The notes beneath the pieces were generated by a model, which had not been told where the DNA came from, did no database searches, and saw only the letters and a program-made list of their open reading frames with translations. 31,834 nucleotides of DNA from Eubacterium sp. UBA3720 (lineage in GTDB: Bacteria; Bacillota; Clostridia; Lachnospirales; Lachnospiraceae): assembly GCA_002371335.1 (NCBI GenBank), contig DFHP01000177.1, positions 1 through 31,834 on the forward strand. Direction: 5' to 3'. Positions within the stretch are counted from its first letter, which is position 1, and each line of letters opens with the position of its first letter. This document shows positions 7,210 through 15,590 of this stretch, in pieces. Both the position numbers and the translations under genes were made by a program.

Positions 7210-8973
7210 TCACATTCTCTCCGGCGCTTCAAAGCCGAGAACGTCTATCGCGTCTTCCAGTACTCTTCTGACCAGATCCAGAAGCATGATCCATGAAGTC
7301 CTTCGGTCTTCGTCTTTCTCTGAAAGGATCTTTGTTCCGTGATAGAAACTGTTGAGCAGATTTGAAAGCTCATAAATATAAGCGCAGATCTTATGAGGCG
7401 CCTTCTCCGCATACGCGTTTTCCATGGCTTCATTGTAACGTGCCGTCTGCAGCATCAGATTCTTCTCCGCTTCACCTGCCGGAGGAAGGATCTTTCCTTC
7501 GATGACGCCGCCTTCTTCTTTATATCTGGTAAGTATGGATTTGATACGTACGATGGTATAAAGTATGTACGGACCTGTATTTCCCTCAAAGGATGTGAAT
7601 CTGTCTATATCAAATATATAATCTTTGGACGCCTGATTTGAAAGGTCACCATATTTGATCGCTGAAAGTCCTACGATCTCTGCTGTTTTCTCTGCATCCT
7701 TATCCTTTACGCTGCGATTCTCCACGATTTTTTTATACATTTCGCGGTCGATATCTTCGATCAGGTTTTCCAGACGCATGATGCCGCCCTCGCGGGTCTT
7801 GAAAGGTTTTCCGTCTTTTCCGTTCATGGTGCCGAAGCCAAGGAAAGATGTTTTTGTCTTATCCGTGATAAGTCCGGTCTTTCGCGCGGCGCGGAATACC
7901 TGCGTGAAGTGCATTTCCTGACGTTTATCGACCACGTACAGTATCTCATCAGGATCATAGAGTTTCATTCTCTCGACGATCGTTGCCAGATCAGTCGTTG
8001 CATAAAGGGATGATCCGTCGGATTTCAGCAGTATACACGGGGGGATCTCCTTTGTATCTGTCTCCTCTTTCACATCGATGACAAGCGCGCCCTGATCTTC
8101 ACGGGCAAAACCTTTGTCCTTCATCATTTGGATCATATCAGGAATATAGGGCTGAGCGTCGGATTCTTTTTTCCAGAGATCAAACTCTACGTTCAGTTTT
8201 TTATAATTGCGTTTCAGATCCGTTACAGAGACATTCATTATGTGGTTCCACAGCGCCATGTAACCCCTTCTGCCTCTCTGTAGTTCGTTTGTCGCATGTA
8301 ATGCTTTTGCCTTGTATACTTCGTCTTCTTTCGATTTCGCGCTGGCGGCAGGATAGATCTCTTCCAGCTCGCCGATAGTAAAAGGCGCCTCTGAAGGATA
8401 TTCACCCTCAAAGCTTTCATCAAAATACGGAAGCTCGGGATGTCTCTCATGGACCTCCGTAATGATAAGACCCATCTGCAGTCCCCAGTCTCCCAGATGT
8501 ACGTCTCCTATCACAGTGTCGCCCATGCGGCGTCCCATTCTCTTTATACTTTCACCTATGATCGCGGAGCGAAGATGTCCTACATGAAGAGGTTTTGCCA
8601 CATTTGGACCGCCGTAATCAATTATGATGGTTTTTGGCGATACAGTTTTATTTACGGAAAGCTCAGGATCCGCACACATCTCCTGCATATATGCTGCCAG
8701 AAACTCATCCGACAGTTTTATATTTATAAATCCGGGACCGGCGACGGAAACCTCCTTGCAGATAGCTTTTTCCTGAAGCGCGGGCGCAACTTTTTCCGCT
8801 ATGTTTCTGGGTGCGGTCTTGTAGGTCTTTGCCGCTGCCATAGCTCCGTTGCACTGATATTCACACAGATCGGGACGGTTTGAAACAGTCACCAGTGCGA
8901 AAGAAGCGTCAAATCCGGCCTCCTCAAAAGCCGCCTCCGTCTCCTCTTTGATTCTGTCAATGATCCTCTTCAT
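7210..8973 (-). CDS. argS: Arginyl-tRNA synthetase
   Basis: 587 residues, a complete class I arginyl-tRNA synthetase that charges tRNA-Arg in the cytoplasm. An N-terminal ArgRS additional domain (about 1-95) precedes the Rossmann fold with the HIGH signature as HVGH (130-133) in GGPNVAKPLHVGHLRSA. The KMSKS loop is degenerate (MNGKDGKPFKTREGG), as is common in this enzyme. The DALR anticodon-binding domain ends in the typical LGFEAPERM-type tail. A strong GGAGGAG ribosome site precedes the ATG. A CBS-domain gene lies upstream, separated by a terminator; no T-box is visible in the 100-base leader. Confidence 0.97.
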   Translation of the reverse strand: MKRIIDRIKEETEAAFEEAGFDASFALVTVSNRPDLCEYQCNGAMAAAKTYKTAPRNIAEKVAPALQEKAICKEVSVAGPGFINIKLSDEFLAAYMQEMCADPELSVNKTVSPKTIIIDYGGPNVAKPLHVGHLRSAIIGESIKRMGRRMGDTVIGDVHLGDWGLQMGLIITEVHERHPELPYFDESFEGEYPSEAPFTIGELEEIYPAASAKSKEDEVYKAKALHATNELQRGRRGYMALWNHIMNVSVTDLKRNYKKLNVEFDLWKKESDAQPYIPDMIQMMKDKGFAREDQGALVIDVKEETDTKEIPPCILLKSDGSSLYATTDLATIVERMKLYDPDEILYVVDKRQEMHFTQVFRAARKTGLITDKTKTSFLGFGTMNGKDGKPFKTREGGIMRLENLIEDIDREMYKKIVENRSVKDKDAEKTAEIVGLSAIKYGDLSNQASKDYIFDIDRFTSFEGNTGPYILYTIVRIKSILTRYKEEGGVIEGKILPPAGEAEKNLMLQTARYNEAMENAYAEKAPHKICAYIYELSNLLNSFYHGTKILSEKDEDRRTSWIMLLDLVRRVLEDAIDVLGFEAPERM

Positions 8974-8983
8974 TTACTCCTCC

Positions 8984-9010
8984 TTCATCCGCATCACTCG
9001 TTCATCCGCA
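8984..9010. repeat. Short tandem duplication at the argS ribosome site
   Basis: The 10-base block TTCATCCGCA occurs at 8984-8993 and again at 9001-9010, a 17-base period. On the minus strand this duplicates the TGCGGATGAA segment just before the argS Shine-Dalgarno sequence. Confidence 0.5.
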
Positions 9011-9061
9011 ATGCTGTTTAATTGAAATACCTGCACGGATTCCCGTCGCCGGCGTTAAAGA

Positions 9062-9085
9062 AAAGTCCGGATCTATTCGGACTTT
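9062..9085 (-). terminator. Terminator overlapping the end of the CBS gene
   Basis: On the minus strand AAAGTCCG, AATAGATC loop, CGGACTTT is followed by TCTTT. The 5' arm includes the last codons of the CBS-domain gene (stop at 9075-9073). It separates that transcript from argS. Confidence 0.65.
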
Positions 9086-9537
9086 CCTGACTCATTCATA
9101 TGCTGTTCATTCAGTTTCAGGGTTTTTTCTATATAAATAGAACTGTGTTTATAGCAGTAATTAATGATGGATTTCCTGGTTATGATTCCAATGAACACAT
9201 CCTCATCATCCACGACCGGTACAAAGTTCTGCCTCATGGATACATTTACCAGATCCTCGATGTTGCTGTTCGCTCTGACCGGGATCATATCATGTCTTCT
9301 CCATATTTTATGGATGGGCAGATTTGCCACATCGTGGAGACTGATGCCTTCTTTTGAAGTGATGGCCCGAAGCAGATCTCCTTCAGTCACAGTTCCTCTG
9401 TACTTACCTTCTCTGTTTAGTATGGGAACGGCCGTATATTTATTCCTCTCCATTGTGTTAAGGGTTTCTCTGAGCGTATAATCCTCAAACACATGTGCCA
9501 CCTCGCTCTTTGGCGTCAGAAAAAACAGAATATTCAT
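9073..9537 (-). CDS. CBS-domain protein, CbpB/DarB (YkuL)-like candidate c-di-AMP receptor
   Basis: 154 residues made of a tandem CBS pair, a module that binds adenine nucleotides. CBS1 is near 14-62 (VAHVFEDYTLRETL, YTAVPIL, GTVTEGDLL) and CBS2 near 76-130 (IHKIWRRHDMIPV, NFVPVVDDEDVFIGIITRKS). Length, the VAHV opening, YTAVPIL and DEDVFIGIITR resemble my memory of Bacillus YkuL/DarB and Listeria CbpB, which bind c-di-AMP and, when unbound, stimulate Rel. That assignment is inference from motif similarity. A rel gene lies in this window, about 7 kb away. The gene has its own promoter (9666-9694), an unusual folded leader, a GGGAGG ribosome site and its own terminator, so it is monocistronic. 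It lacks a catalytic domain. Confidence 0.75.
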   Translation of the reverse strand: MNILFFLTPKSEVAHVFEDYTLRETLNTMERNKYTAVPILNREGKYRGTVTEGDLLRAITSKEGISLHDVANLPIHKIWRRHDMIPVRANSNIEDLVNVSMRQNFVPVVDDEDVFIGIITRKSIINYCYKHSSIYIEKTLKLNEQHMNESGKSE

Positions 9538-9660
9538 AAATCCTCCCTGTTTCTTTCATGGAACAAAGTCTTGCTCGCGATACCTATTTTATCCGCCGGC
9601 GCTTCGGGATATCTTTCCCGGTACGTACTTCAGCACACCCGCCGGCATCCTTGCAAACCA
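9538..9660 (-). promoter_or_regulatory. Structured 5' leader of the CBS-domain gene, possible riboswitch-like element
   Basis: Downstream of the promoter the minus-strand transcript contains a multi-branch fold. GCCGGCG (9646-9640) pairs with CGCCGGC (9601-9595), enclosing the self-complementary GTACGTAC (9628-9621) and the hairpin CGGGA/TCCCG (9620-9605). TTGC near 9654-9651 can pair with GCAA near 9573-9570 to close the whole domain. I cannot match it to the c-di-AMP (ydaO), lysine, guanidine, fluoride or T-box consensus. It may be an undescribed cis-regulatory RNA. Confidence 0.5.
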
Positions 9661-9665
9661 ATCTC

Positions 9666-9694
9666 AGTATAATAAATCCGATGCGGAATCGCAA
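9666..9694 (-). promoter_or_regulatory. Promoter of the CBS-domain gene
   Basis: Minus strand: -35 TTGCGA (9694-9689), 17-base spacer, -10 TATACT (9671-9666). Transcription would start near 9660, leaving a leader of about 120 bases. Confidence 0.7.
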
Positions 9695-9724
9695 GGCGAA
9701 GTTTACAGAAAGTATCTGTCATAA

Positions 9725-9746
9725 CCCGCCGCTTAAGAAGCGGGGG
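9725..9746. repeat. CCCGC-CGCTT hairpin, possible IS200/IS605-type end remnant
   Basis: CCGCTT-AAG-AAGCGG is extended by CCC/GGG with one bulge. On the minus strand it reads GAAGCCCCCGC..GCGGGTTATGAC, a layout like the terminal hairpins of IS200/IS605 elements as I remember them. No transposase or TnpB gene is nearby, so at most this is a solo end. Confidence 0.3.
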
Positions 9747-9766
9747 CTTCTCACACTGAGATAAAG

Positions 9767-9815
9767 CTGAGGCTGCCGTACCTCTGTCATGTGAAAGAGA
9801 GAGCGGCAGCCTCAG
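9767..9815 (-). terminator. Hairpin after the alpha/beta hydrolase gene
   Basis: CTGAGGCTGCCG (9767-9778) pairs perfectly with CGGCAGCCTCAG (9804-9815). It lies 9 bases beyond the hydrolase stop codon. The following minus-strand sequence (CTTTATCT) is a poor T-tract, so termination may be weak. Confidence 0.5.
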
Positions 9816-9823
9816 ATCCTTTG

Positions 9824-10750
9824 TTATGATATTTTTTCTATCCACGCAAGCAGATCATCCTGCACCCGCAAGTAATCTGTTTCATTAAGAATTTCGTGCC
9901 GGTCGCCTTCGTACAGCTTCATTTCTATGTCGGTCATTCCCAGGTCCTTATACATCTGATATACCTTTTCCACGCCTTTTCCCATGTCTCCTACAGGATC
10001 TTCCGCACCTGACACGAGCAGCATCGGAAGCTTGACAGGGATTTTTTCCAGGGCTTCTTTTTTCTGGGACTTCTCTATGCCGGCAAACATGCTGTAATAT
10101 GCGTTGGCAGTAAATTTAAAAGTATTCCAGGGATTGACCGCATATGCGTCTACGATCTCTTCGTCTTTGGTCAGCCAGTCGTAGGGCGTACGTGCCGGTT
10201 CAAAGGGCTTGTTGTACGAACCAAGCACCAGCTTGTCCATGATCCTGCTCTCAGAATCCCACCCAAATGCTTTTCCCAGAATCTTAGAGAGGAGGATCGC
10301 AGTTTTCAGCAGGGCGTCAGTCTGGTATCCGGTACCCATAACGATGACTCCCGAAAGGTCTTTTGCGAAACGGGTAATATACTGTCTCACAAGAAAGGAC
10401 CCCATGCTGTGCCCCAGCATTATATATGGAACATCAGGATACTTCCTCATTGTATATCTGTGCAGATTGCGAAAATCGCCTATCACGCAGGCGTTTCCGT
10501 CAGGATGAGCGAAAAATCCGTGATCAGCCTCGGATATGACCGATGCGCCGTGGCCCAGTATGTCATTGCCCACCACATAATAACCGTTTTCAGCCAAAAA
10601 TGTACCGAATCGGTCATAGCGGCCTATAAATTCGATCATACCATGACAGATCTGAACAACGCCCTTTACTTTTCCATCCGGGATCCATTCCAGAGCATGG
10701 ATCTTTGTCTGCCCGTCCCTGGAAGAATATATAAAATCTCTTCTTTTCAT
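9824..10750 (-). CDS. Alpha/beta hydrolase (monoacylglycerol lipase/lysophospholipase-like)
   Basis: 308 residues of the serine-aminopeptidase S33/Hydrolase_4 type. The catalytic triad is visible: Ser115 in LGHSMGS, Asp251 in SGAEDPVGD and His285 in EGDRHEI. The oxyanion HG pair is at 36-37 (ICHGMIE), and GHG near 66-68 is also typical. These enzymes cleave acyl-glycerols or lysophospholipids; the natural substrate here is unknown. There is no signal peptide, so it is cytoplasmic or membrane-associated. I chose the ATG at 10750 because GGAG precedes it at good spacing; an ATG at 10765 is less supported. It follows aspS by 84 bases and may be read through from it. Confidence 0.85.
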   Translation of the reverse strand: MKRRDFIYSSRDGQTKIHALEWIPDGKVKGVVQICHGMIEFIGRYDRFGTFLAENGYYVVGNDILGHGASVISEADHGFFAHPDGNACVIGDFRNLHRYTMRKYPDVPYIMLGHSMGSFLVRQYITRFAKDLSGVIVMGTGYQTDALLKTAILLSKILGKAFGWDSESRIMDKLVLGSYNKPFEPARTPYDWLTKDEEIVDAYAVNPWNTFKFTANAYYSMFAGIEKSQKKEALEKIPVKLPMLLVSGAEDPVGDMGKGVEKVYQMYKDLGMTDIEMKLYEGDRHEILNETDYLRVQDDLLAWIEKIS

Positions 10751-10834
10751 ACCTTCTCCGTTCACTGTATCACTGCCCGGAGGAACCGGCGTCCTCTCCG
10801 CTCCCTCATTTAAACACGAAGGCAGTCCACTGAT

Positions 10835-12628
10835 TTACTCTTCAGTTTCGGGAACTGTGATCCCAAGCTCCTCAAGCTGTTTCTCTTCCACCGGGGCAGG
10901 CGCGTTTGTCATAAGACATGAAGCGTCCTTTACCTTCGGGAATGCAATGACGTCTCTGATAGAATCTGCTTTTGCCATCAGCATGACAAGACGGTCAAGT
11001 CCGTAAGCAAGTCCTGCATGCGGCGGAACTCCGTACTTGAATGCGCTTAACAGGAAACTGAACTGCTCCCAGGCCTGTTCTTTTGTAAAACCAAGTACCT
11101 CAAACATTTTTTCCTGAATATCGTTCTGATGGATTCGAACCGATCCGCCTCCGATCTCATTTCCGTTGAGAACAATATCGTATGCTTTCGCGCGGACCGC
11201 GCCCGGATCGGAGTCGATCTTGTCCCAATCCTCTTCCATAGGCATTGTAAACGGATGGTGCATGGCCATAAAGCGATTCTCCTCATCGGACCACTCCAGA
11301 AGCGGGAATTCGGTGATCCATACGAAGCGGTAGTCATTCGGATCCAGAAGTCCCATCTGTTCAGCAAACTGGAGACGGAGAGCGCCCAGAACATTCCATA
11401 CGATCTTATTCCTGTCAGCCGCAAAGATAAGGAGATCTCCTGCCTGTCCGTCCATCGCGTCTATCAGCCTCTGCTGTTCTTCTTCGCTGACAAATTTGGC
11501 AAAGGAGCATTTCCTGCTTCCATCCTCTTTTATCGCGATATACGCAAGTCCGCCGGCGCCGCAGCCCTTGGCGAATTCTACCAGCTTATCTATTTTTTTG
11601 CGGGCAAGGCCTCCCTGGCCTTTCGCGTTGATTCCGCGTACGGAACCGTCTTTTTTCTCCAGGGCATTTTTAAATACGACAAAATCCAGATCCTTCGCAA
11701 TGTCGGAAACATTGACCAGCTCCATACCGAAGCGGAGATCCGGCTTATCGGAACCGAAGCGGTCCATAGCTTCCTTCCATGTCATTCGCGGGATCGGCGT
11801 CTGCACTTCCACTCCGAGCGCTTCCTTAAACAGATATTTCAGATATCTCTCATTGACATCGATCACATCGTCCACGTCGACGAAAGAAAGCTCCATATCG
11901 ATCTGTGTAAACTCAGGCTGACGGTCAGCACGAAGGTCTTCATCCCTGAAGCATCTCGCGATCTGTATATACCGGTCATATCCGGAAACCATCAAAAGCT
12001 GTTTGAACAGCTGCGGAGACTGCGGCAGCGCGTAAAAGCTGCCGGGATGCACACGGCTCGGTACGAGGTAATCTCTGGCTCCTTCCGGTGTACTCTTTCC
12101 CAGCATAGGCGTCTCGATCTCAAGGAATCCCTCTTTATTAAAGAATTCACGGGTAAGATACGCTGCCTTTGAGCGCAGGATGAGATTGCGCTGCACATCA
12201 GGACGTCTCAGGTCCAGATAACGATGTTTCAAACGAAGCTCTTCTTTTGTCTTGCTGTTCTCCTCCACCGGGAAAGGCGGCGTTTCCGCTTCTGCCAGTA
12301 TGCGTATATATTCAGCAGTAACTTCCATTGTACCTGTGGCAAGTTTCGTATTAACCGCGCCTGCTCTTCTCTGAACCGTACCGGTCACTGCTATGACGAA
12401 TTCACTTCTAAGCTTTGCAGCCTTCTCAAACCCCTCCTCATCGATAGGTCCGTTTTCAAAGATCACCTGCATGATACCGCTTCTATCCCGAAGATCAACA
12501 AAAACGATACCGCCTTTATTGCGGCTTTTCTGTACCCATCCCATCAGGGTAACTTTTTCCCCGATCATCTCTTCTGTCACTTCGGCACATCTGCAGGTAC
12601 GCTGCATGCCCTTCATAGACTCTGCCAT
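10835..12628 (-). CDS. aspS: Aspartyl-tRNA synthetase
   Basis: 597 residues, the long bacterial-type class II enzyme. It has an N-terminal OB-fold anticodon-binding domain (about 20-110, with GWVQKSRNKGGIVFVDLRD), then the catalytic domain. Motif 2 is FRDEDLRADR at 227-236, the bacterial GAD insertion follows in the middle, and motif 3 is GLAYGLDRLVMLM near the C-terminus. It charges tRNA-Asp; a non-discriminating Asp/Asn role cannot be excluded, since no asnS or gatCAB is in view. It starts after GAGGAG and lies downstream of hisS, separated by a hairpin at 12694-12749; hisS-aspS is a standard Firmicutes pairing. Confidence 0.97.
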   Translation of the reverse strand: MAESMKGMQRTCRCAEVTEEMIGEKVTLMGWVQKSRNKGGIVFVDLRDRSGIMQVIFENGPIDEEGFEKAAKLRSEFVIAVTGTVQRRAGAVNTKLATGTMEVTAEYIRILAEAETPPFPVEENSKTKEELRLKHRYLDLRRPDVQRNLILRSKAAYLTREFFNKEGFLEIETPMLGKSTPEGARDYLVPSRVHPGSFYALPQSPQLFKQLLMVSGYDRYIQIARCFRDEDLRADRQPEFTQIDMELSFVDVDDVIDVNERYLKYLFKEALGVEVQTPIPRMTWKEAMDRFGSDKPDLRFGMELVNVSDIAKDLDFVVFKNALEKKDGSVRGINAKGQGGLARKKIDKLVEFAKGCGAGGLAYIAIKEDGSRKCSFAKFVSEEEQQRLIDAMDGQAGDLLIFAADRNKIVWNVLGALRLQFAEQMGLLDPNDYRFVWITEFPLLEWSDEENRFMAMHHPFTMPMEEDWDKIDSDPGAVRAKAYDIVLNGNEIGGGSVRIHQNDIQEKMFEVLGFTKEQAWEQFSFLLSAFKYGVPPHAGLAYGLDRLVMLMAKADSIRDVIAFPKVKDASCLMTNAPAPVEEKQLEELGITVPETEE

Positions 12629-12693
12629 TTTTTCTCCTCACCTTTTAAATATTCTTTTTCCTTACATCCTACTGTTTCTTAAAGATCTTTACT

Positions 12694-12749
12694 AAAACTT
12701 CCCATTTCATGATGACAACTGTTTCAGAAATAAAATGTGGGAAGTTTTT
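12694..12749. terminator. Hairpin between hisS and aspS
   Basis: AAAACTTCCCA (12694-12704) pairs with TGGGAAGTTTT (12738-12748), with ATTTCAT/ATAAAAT-like inner pairing and a large loop. It ends in a short T-run on either strand. It would reduce or end hisS transcription before aspS; no clear aspS promoter is visible after it. Confidence 0.55.
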
Positions 12750-12771
12750 AATCTTTATCCTGAAGACCTTT

Positions 12772-14031
12772 TTATTTTAAAGCGTCCGCATATATATCTT
12801 TAAATTCCGTATATCCCTCGGCCTCCAACTGCTGCTTCTGGAATTTTTTGTTTTTCTTCATCACGAGAAGGTTTACAGCTTTGCCTTCGGCGCGCTCCTT
12901 CATAGCGGAAGACACAGCGTCCCGGATCTGTTCAGGTGACAGTTTTTTATCCAGAAGATATGCTGTTTTCTGCGGTTTTTCAGGCACCTGATAATTTCTT
13001 TCCAGAAGGAGCATGACGATACGTTCGAAGCCGATGGAAAATCCGCAGGCCGGGACTTTCTGCCCTATAAATTTTCCGATCATCTCGTCATAACGTCCAC
13101 CGCCCCCGACAGATCCTCCGAACTCATCCATTGAGATCTCAAATATAGGACCCGTATAATAAGACATTCCGCGGACCAGCGTAGGATCAAATGCCATTCT
13201 GAAATCTGCGTTCTTTACTGCCTCGACACTGTTGATGATCGTGATCAGACCATCAGCATACTCAGGATCAAGGAATCCTCCGAGGCGCTCTTTGACTGTC
13301 TCCACGCCTTTTGTATCCGGCGTGATCAGCTTGAAAAGTTCCAGATATTTATCGATAGACTCCTGCGCAAATCCCTGCTCTCTGAGATCAACAGCCACGC
13401 CGTCCAGACCGATCTTGTCCATCTTATCCAGAGTGATAAAAACGTTATCATACGATTCCTCCGGAAAACCGCTGTACGCGGCCATAGCCTTAAGTATCCG
13501 TCTGTCATTGATCCTGATGGTAAAGTTATGGAAATCAAGCTGGCCAAGCAATGTGGTCGTAGCCAGTATCAGATCGATCTCCGCAATATTTGACGCTTCG
13601 CCGAGAATATCGATGTCACACTGCATGAACTGTCTGTAACGTCCTCTCTGTGGTCTGTCAGCTCTCCATACATTGCCCATCTGCAGCGCCTTGAACGGTG
13701 ACGGCAGCTCATTTGCGTTGTTCGCGTAATAACGGCAAAGCGGAACCGTCAGATCATAACGAAGTCCGCCGTCAACCAGATCTATTTCCTCTCTGGCTTC
13801 ATTGATGCGGAGTTTTTCGCCTCTTTTAAGGATCTTAAAGATCAGCTTTTCATTCTCGCCGCCCTGTTTGCTGTTCAGGTTCTGGATATGCTCCACGCAG
13901 GGAGTCTCCATGGACGTGAATCCGAACTGAGCGTATGTCCTTTTTATCATTGAAATGACATAGTCACGGATCTCCATCTCCGCGGGAAGAATATCCTTCA
14001 TGCCCGTAACAGGCTTTTTCTTTAATGCCAT
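12772..14031 (-). CDS. hisS: Histidyl-tRNA synthetase
   Basis: 419 residues, standard class II histidyl-tRNA synthetase that charges tRNA-His. Motif 1 region TYAQFGFTSMETP is near the N-terminus; motif 2 is within RADRPQRGRYRQFMQCDIDI; the histidine signatures RGMSYYTGPIFEI and GGGRYDEMI follow, then motif 3 GFSIGFERIVMLL. A short C-terminal anticodon-binding domain ends the chain. It is the catalytic enzyme, not the HisZ paralogue, because the active-site RGMSYYTG is intact. AGGAGG precedes the ATG. It follows hemZ by 42 bases in the rel-MBL-hemZ-hisS run and has no T-box leader. Confidence 0.97.
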   Translation of the reverse strand: MALKKKPVTGMKDILPAEMEIRDYVISMIKRTYAQFGFTSMETPCVEHIQNLNSKQGGENEKLIFKILKRGEKLRINEAREEIDLVDGGLRYDLTVPLCRYYANNANELPSPFKALQMGNVWRADRPQRGRYRQFMQCDIDILGEASNIAEIDLILATTTLLGQLDFHNFTIRINDRRILKAMAAYSGFPEESYDNVFITLDKMDKIGLDGVAVDLREQGFAQESIDKYLELFKLITPDTKGVETVKERLGGFLDPEYADGLITIINSVEAVKNADFRMAFDPTLVRGMSYYTGPIFEISMDEFGGSVGGGGRYDEMIGKFIGQKVPACGFSIGFERIVMLLLERNYQVPEKPQKTAYLLDKKLSPEQIRDAVSSAMKERAEGKAVNLLVMKKNKKFQKQQLEAEGYTEFKDIYADALK

Positions 14032-14073
14032 GATTCATAGCCTCCTGTTTAATCATACTTAGTTAATTTATAT

Positions 14074-15564
14074 TTATGAAAGAAACTTGTCAATACCGAT
14101 ACGTTTTCTTTCGATCATTTCATCCGTTCTTTCGATGTAATTTTTCAGATCCTTCACATTTTCCACTCGATCTATGTTTGCTCCCCCGTTGGTGACGAAT
14201 TTCGTCGAACCGCCGCAGCCCGCCGCCATGATCGTCTGTTTTTCTTCCATGATCAGGATATTATAAATGCCATCCTTTCCTTCCCGGGCGTAGCCTACGT
14301 TTTCGAAATTTCCCGCTATGTTTTTCTGCCGGTAAAGATAATATGGATGCATTCTCATTTTCCGCGCCGCGTCGTCCGTACAGCGCATGATCTCTGCCGA
14401 ATTATCAAACGAAATGTCCTTATACCGGTCTTTGAACAGGGCAAGTCTCGTCGCTCTCTTCAGCGCCAGTGAATGCACAGTCAGGCTGTCAGGATCAAGC
14501 GATCTGATCTCTTCCAGCGTATGAAGGATCTCATCCCTGCCTTCTCCGGGAAGTCCTACGATAATATCCATGTTTATATTGTCAAAGCCCAGTTTCCTCG
14601 CCAGGTGAAAGCGTTCTGCCGTTTCCTCCACAGTATGGCGCCGACCAATGATATCCAGCGTTTTCTGGTTCATCGTCTGCGGATTGATCGAGATCCTGCT
14701 GACAGGATGATCCCGGAGAACTCTGAGATGCTCCTCTGTCACCGTATCCGGTCTTCCGGCCTCGACGGTAAATTCCTTCAGTTCCCCGAGTGGAAACTTA
14801 CTTCCTATATGATCCAGCAGACTGTTCAGATGCTGCGCGCTGATGGATGTGGGCGTTCCTCCGCCTATATATACAGTGTCAAGGCGTGTTCCTTTCATCG
14901 CTTCCGCGATCATATCCAGTTCCCTGAACAGCGACTCCAGATATCGCGGAACATAGTCATTCCACCGGCTGATCAGATGTGAACCAAAGGAGCAGTACAG
15001 ACAGATGCTGGGGCAGAAAGGAATATCTACATAAAGGCTGTATCCCTCCTGCGGTCTGATCTCATCGAGCAGCTTTTTTTCCCTTACGGCGACTTCCAGC
15101 GCAAGAGCTGTCTTCTCATCGCCCACATTATATGTTTCCTGCATATATGCGGCTGCTTCATCAGGCGCATATCCTTCATCCAGCTTGGAACGAAGGATCT
15201 TTACCGGGCGTATTCCCGTAAGATTTCCCCATGGGAGCTTCTTTCCCGTCAATTCCGTCAGACCCGAATAAACCAGCCTTTTCAGCTGGTTCTTGGTACT
15301 GATCCGATCATCGGGAGCATTCAGGCGGCAGCTCTTTCTGAAAAGGACCTCTGTGTGCGCGTTCCGGATCTTCTCCACGCAGAAAAGAATGTCTTCTCTG
15401 CCATACCGGACGGAAAATTTCATTTCTTCCGTCCCCTGAGGTATTTCCCGATCATCTGTCTCATATATTGTTTTTATGTTTGTCCCCGGATAAAATGCCT
15501 GTATCAGATGATAGACATCATATTCGAAGTTTTTCTCATTAAACTGCAGTATTATATCCGACAA
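14074..15564 (-). CDS. hemZ: Radical SAM coproporphyrinogen III dehydrogenase-like protein HemZ
   Basis: About 496 residues. A HemZ-type N-terminal domain (about 1-170) precedes a radical SAM domain with the 4Fe-4S cysteines in CPSICLYC (Cys184, 188, 191) and the VYIGGGTPT strand typical of the HemN/HemW family. HemZ is thought to convert coproporphyrinogen III without oxygen, but many HemN-like proteins are really heme chaperones (HemW), so activity is unproven. I favour the TTG at 15564: TTAGGAG lies 8 bases upstream, and the family N-terminus starts there. A GTG at 15594 overlaps the upstream gene's stop by four bases but lacks a ribosome site. The order MBL-hemZ-hisS is common in Clostridia. 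Confidence 0.88.
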   Translation of the reverse strand: MSDIILQFNEKNFEYDVYHLIQAFYPGTNIKTIYETDDREIPQGTEEMKFSVRYGREDILFCVEKIRNAHTEVLFRKSCRLNAPDDRISTKNQLKRLVYSGLTELTGKKLPWGNLTGIRPVKILRSKLDEGYAPDEAAAYMQETYNVGDEKTALALEVAVREKKLLDEIRPQEGYSLYVDIPFCPSICLYCSFGSHLISRWNDYVPRYLESLFRELDMIAEAMKGTRLDTVYIGGGTPTSISAQHLNSLLDHIGSKFPLGELKEFTVEAGRPDTVTEEHLRVLRDHPVSRISINPQTMNQKTLDIIGRRHTVEETAERFHLARKLGFDNINMDIIVGLPGEGRDEILHTLEEIRSLDPDSLTVHSLALKRATRLALFKDRYKDISFDNSAEIMRCTDDAARKMRMHPYYLYRQKNIAGNFENVGYAREGKDGIYNILIMEEKQTIMAAGCGGSTKFVTNGGANIDRVENVKDLKNYIERTDEMIERKRIGIDKFLS

Positions 15565-15590
15565 GTACAATTCTCCTAACGTTTCATCTG

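Noticed and set aside
8974..9061. T-box leader before argS (also considered before aspS and hisS)
   Set aside because: Leaders are too short and lack the conserved T-box sequence and antiterminator.
9538..9660. Known c-di-AMP (ydaO) or lysine riboswitch upstream of the CBS gene
   Set aside because: A few lysine-like words (GGAAAG, CCGAAG) occur, but the order, length and core consensus of either class are not met.
11129..12172. 347-codon plus-strand frame opposite aspS
   Set aside because: Shadow of the conserved AspRS coding frame on the other strand.
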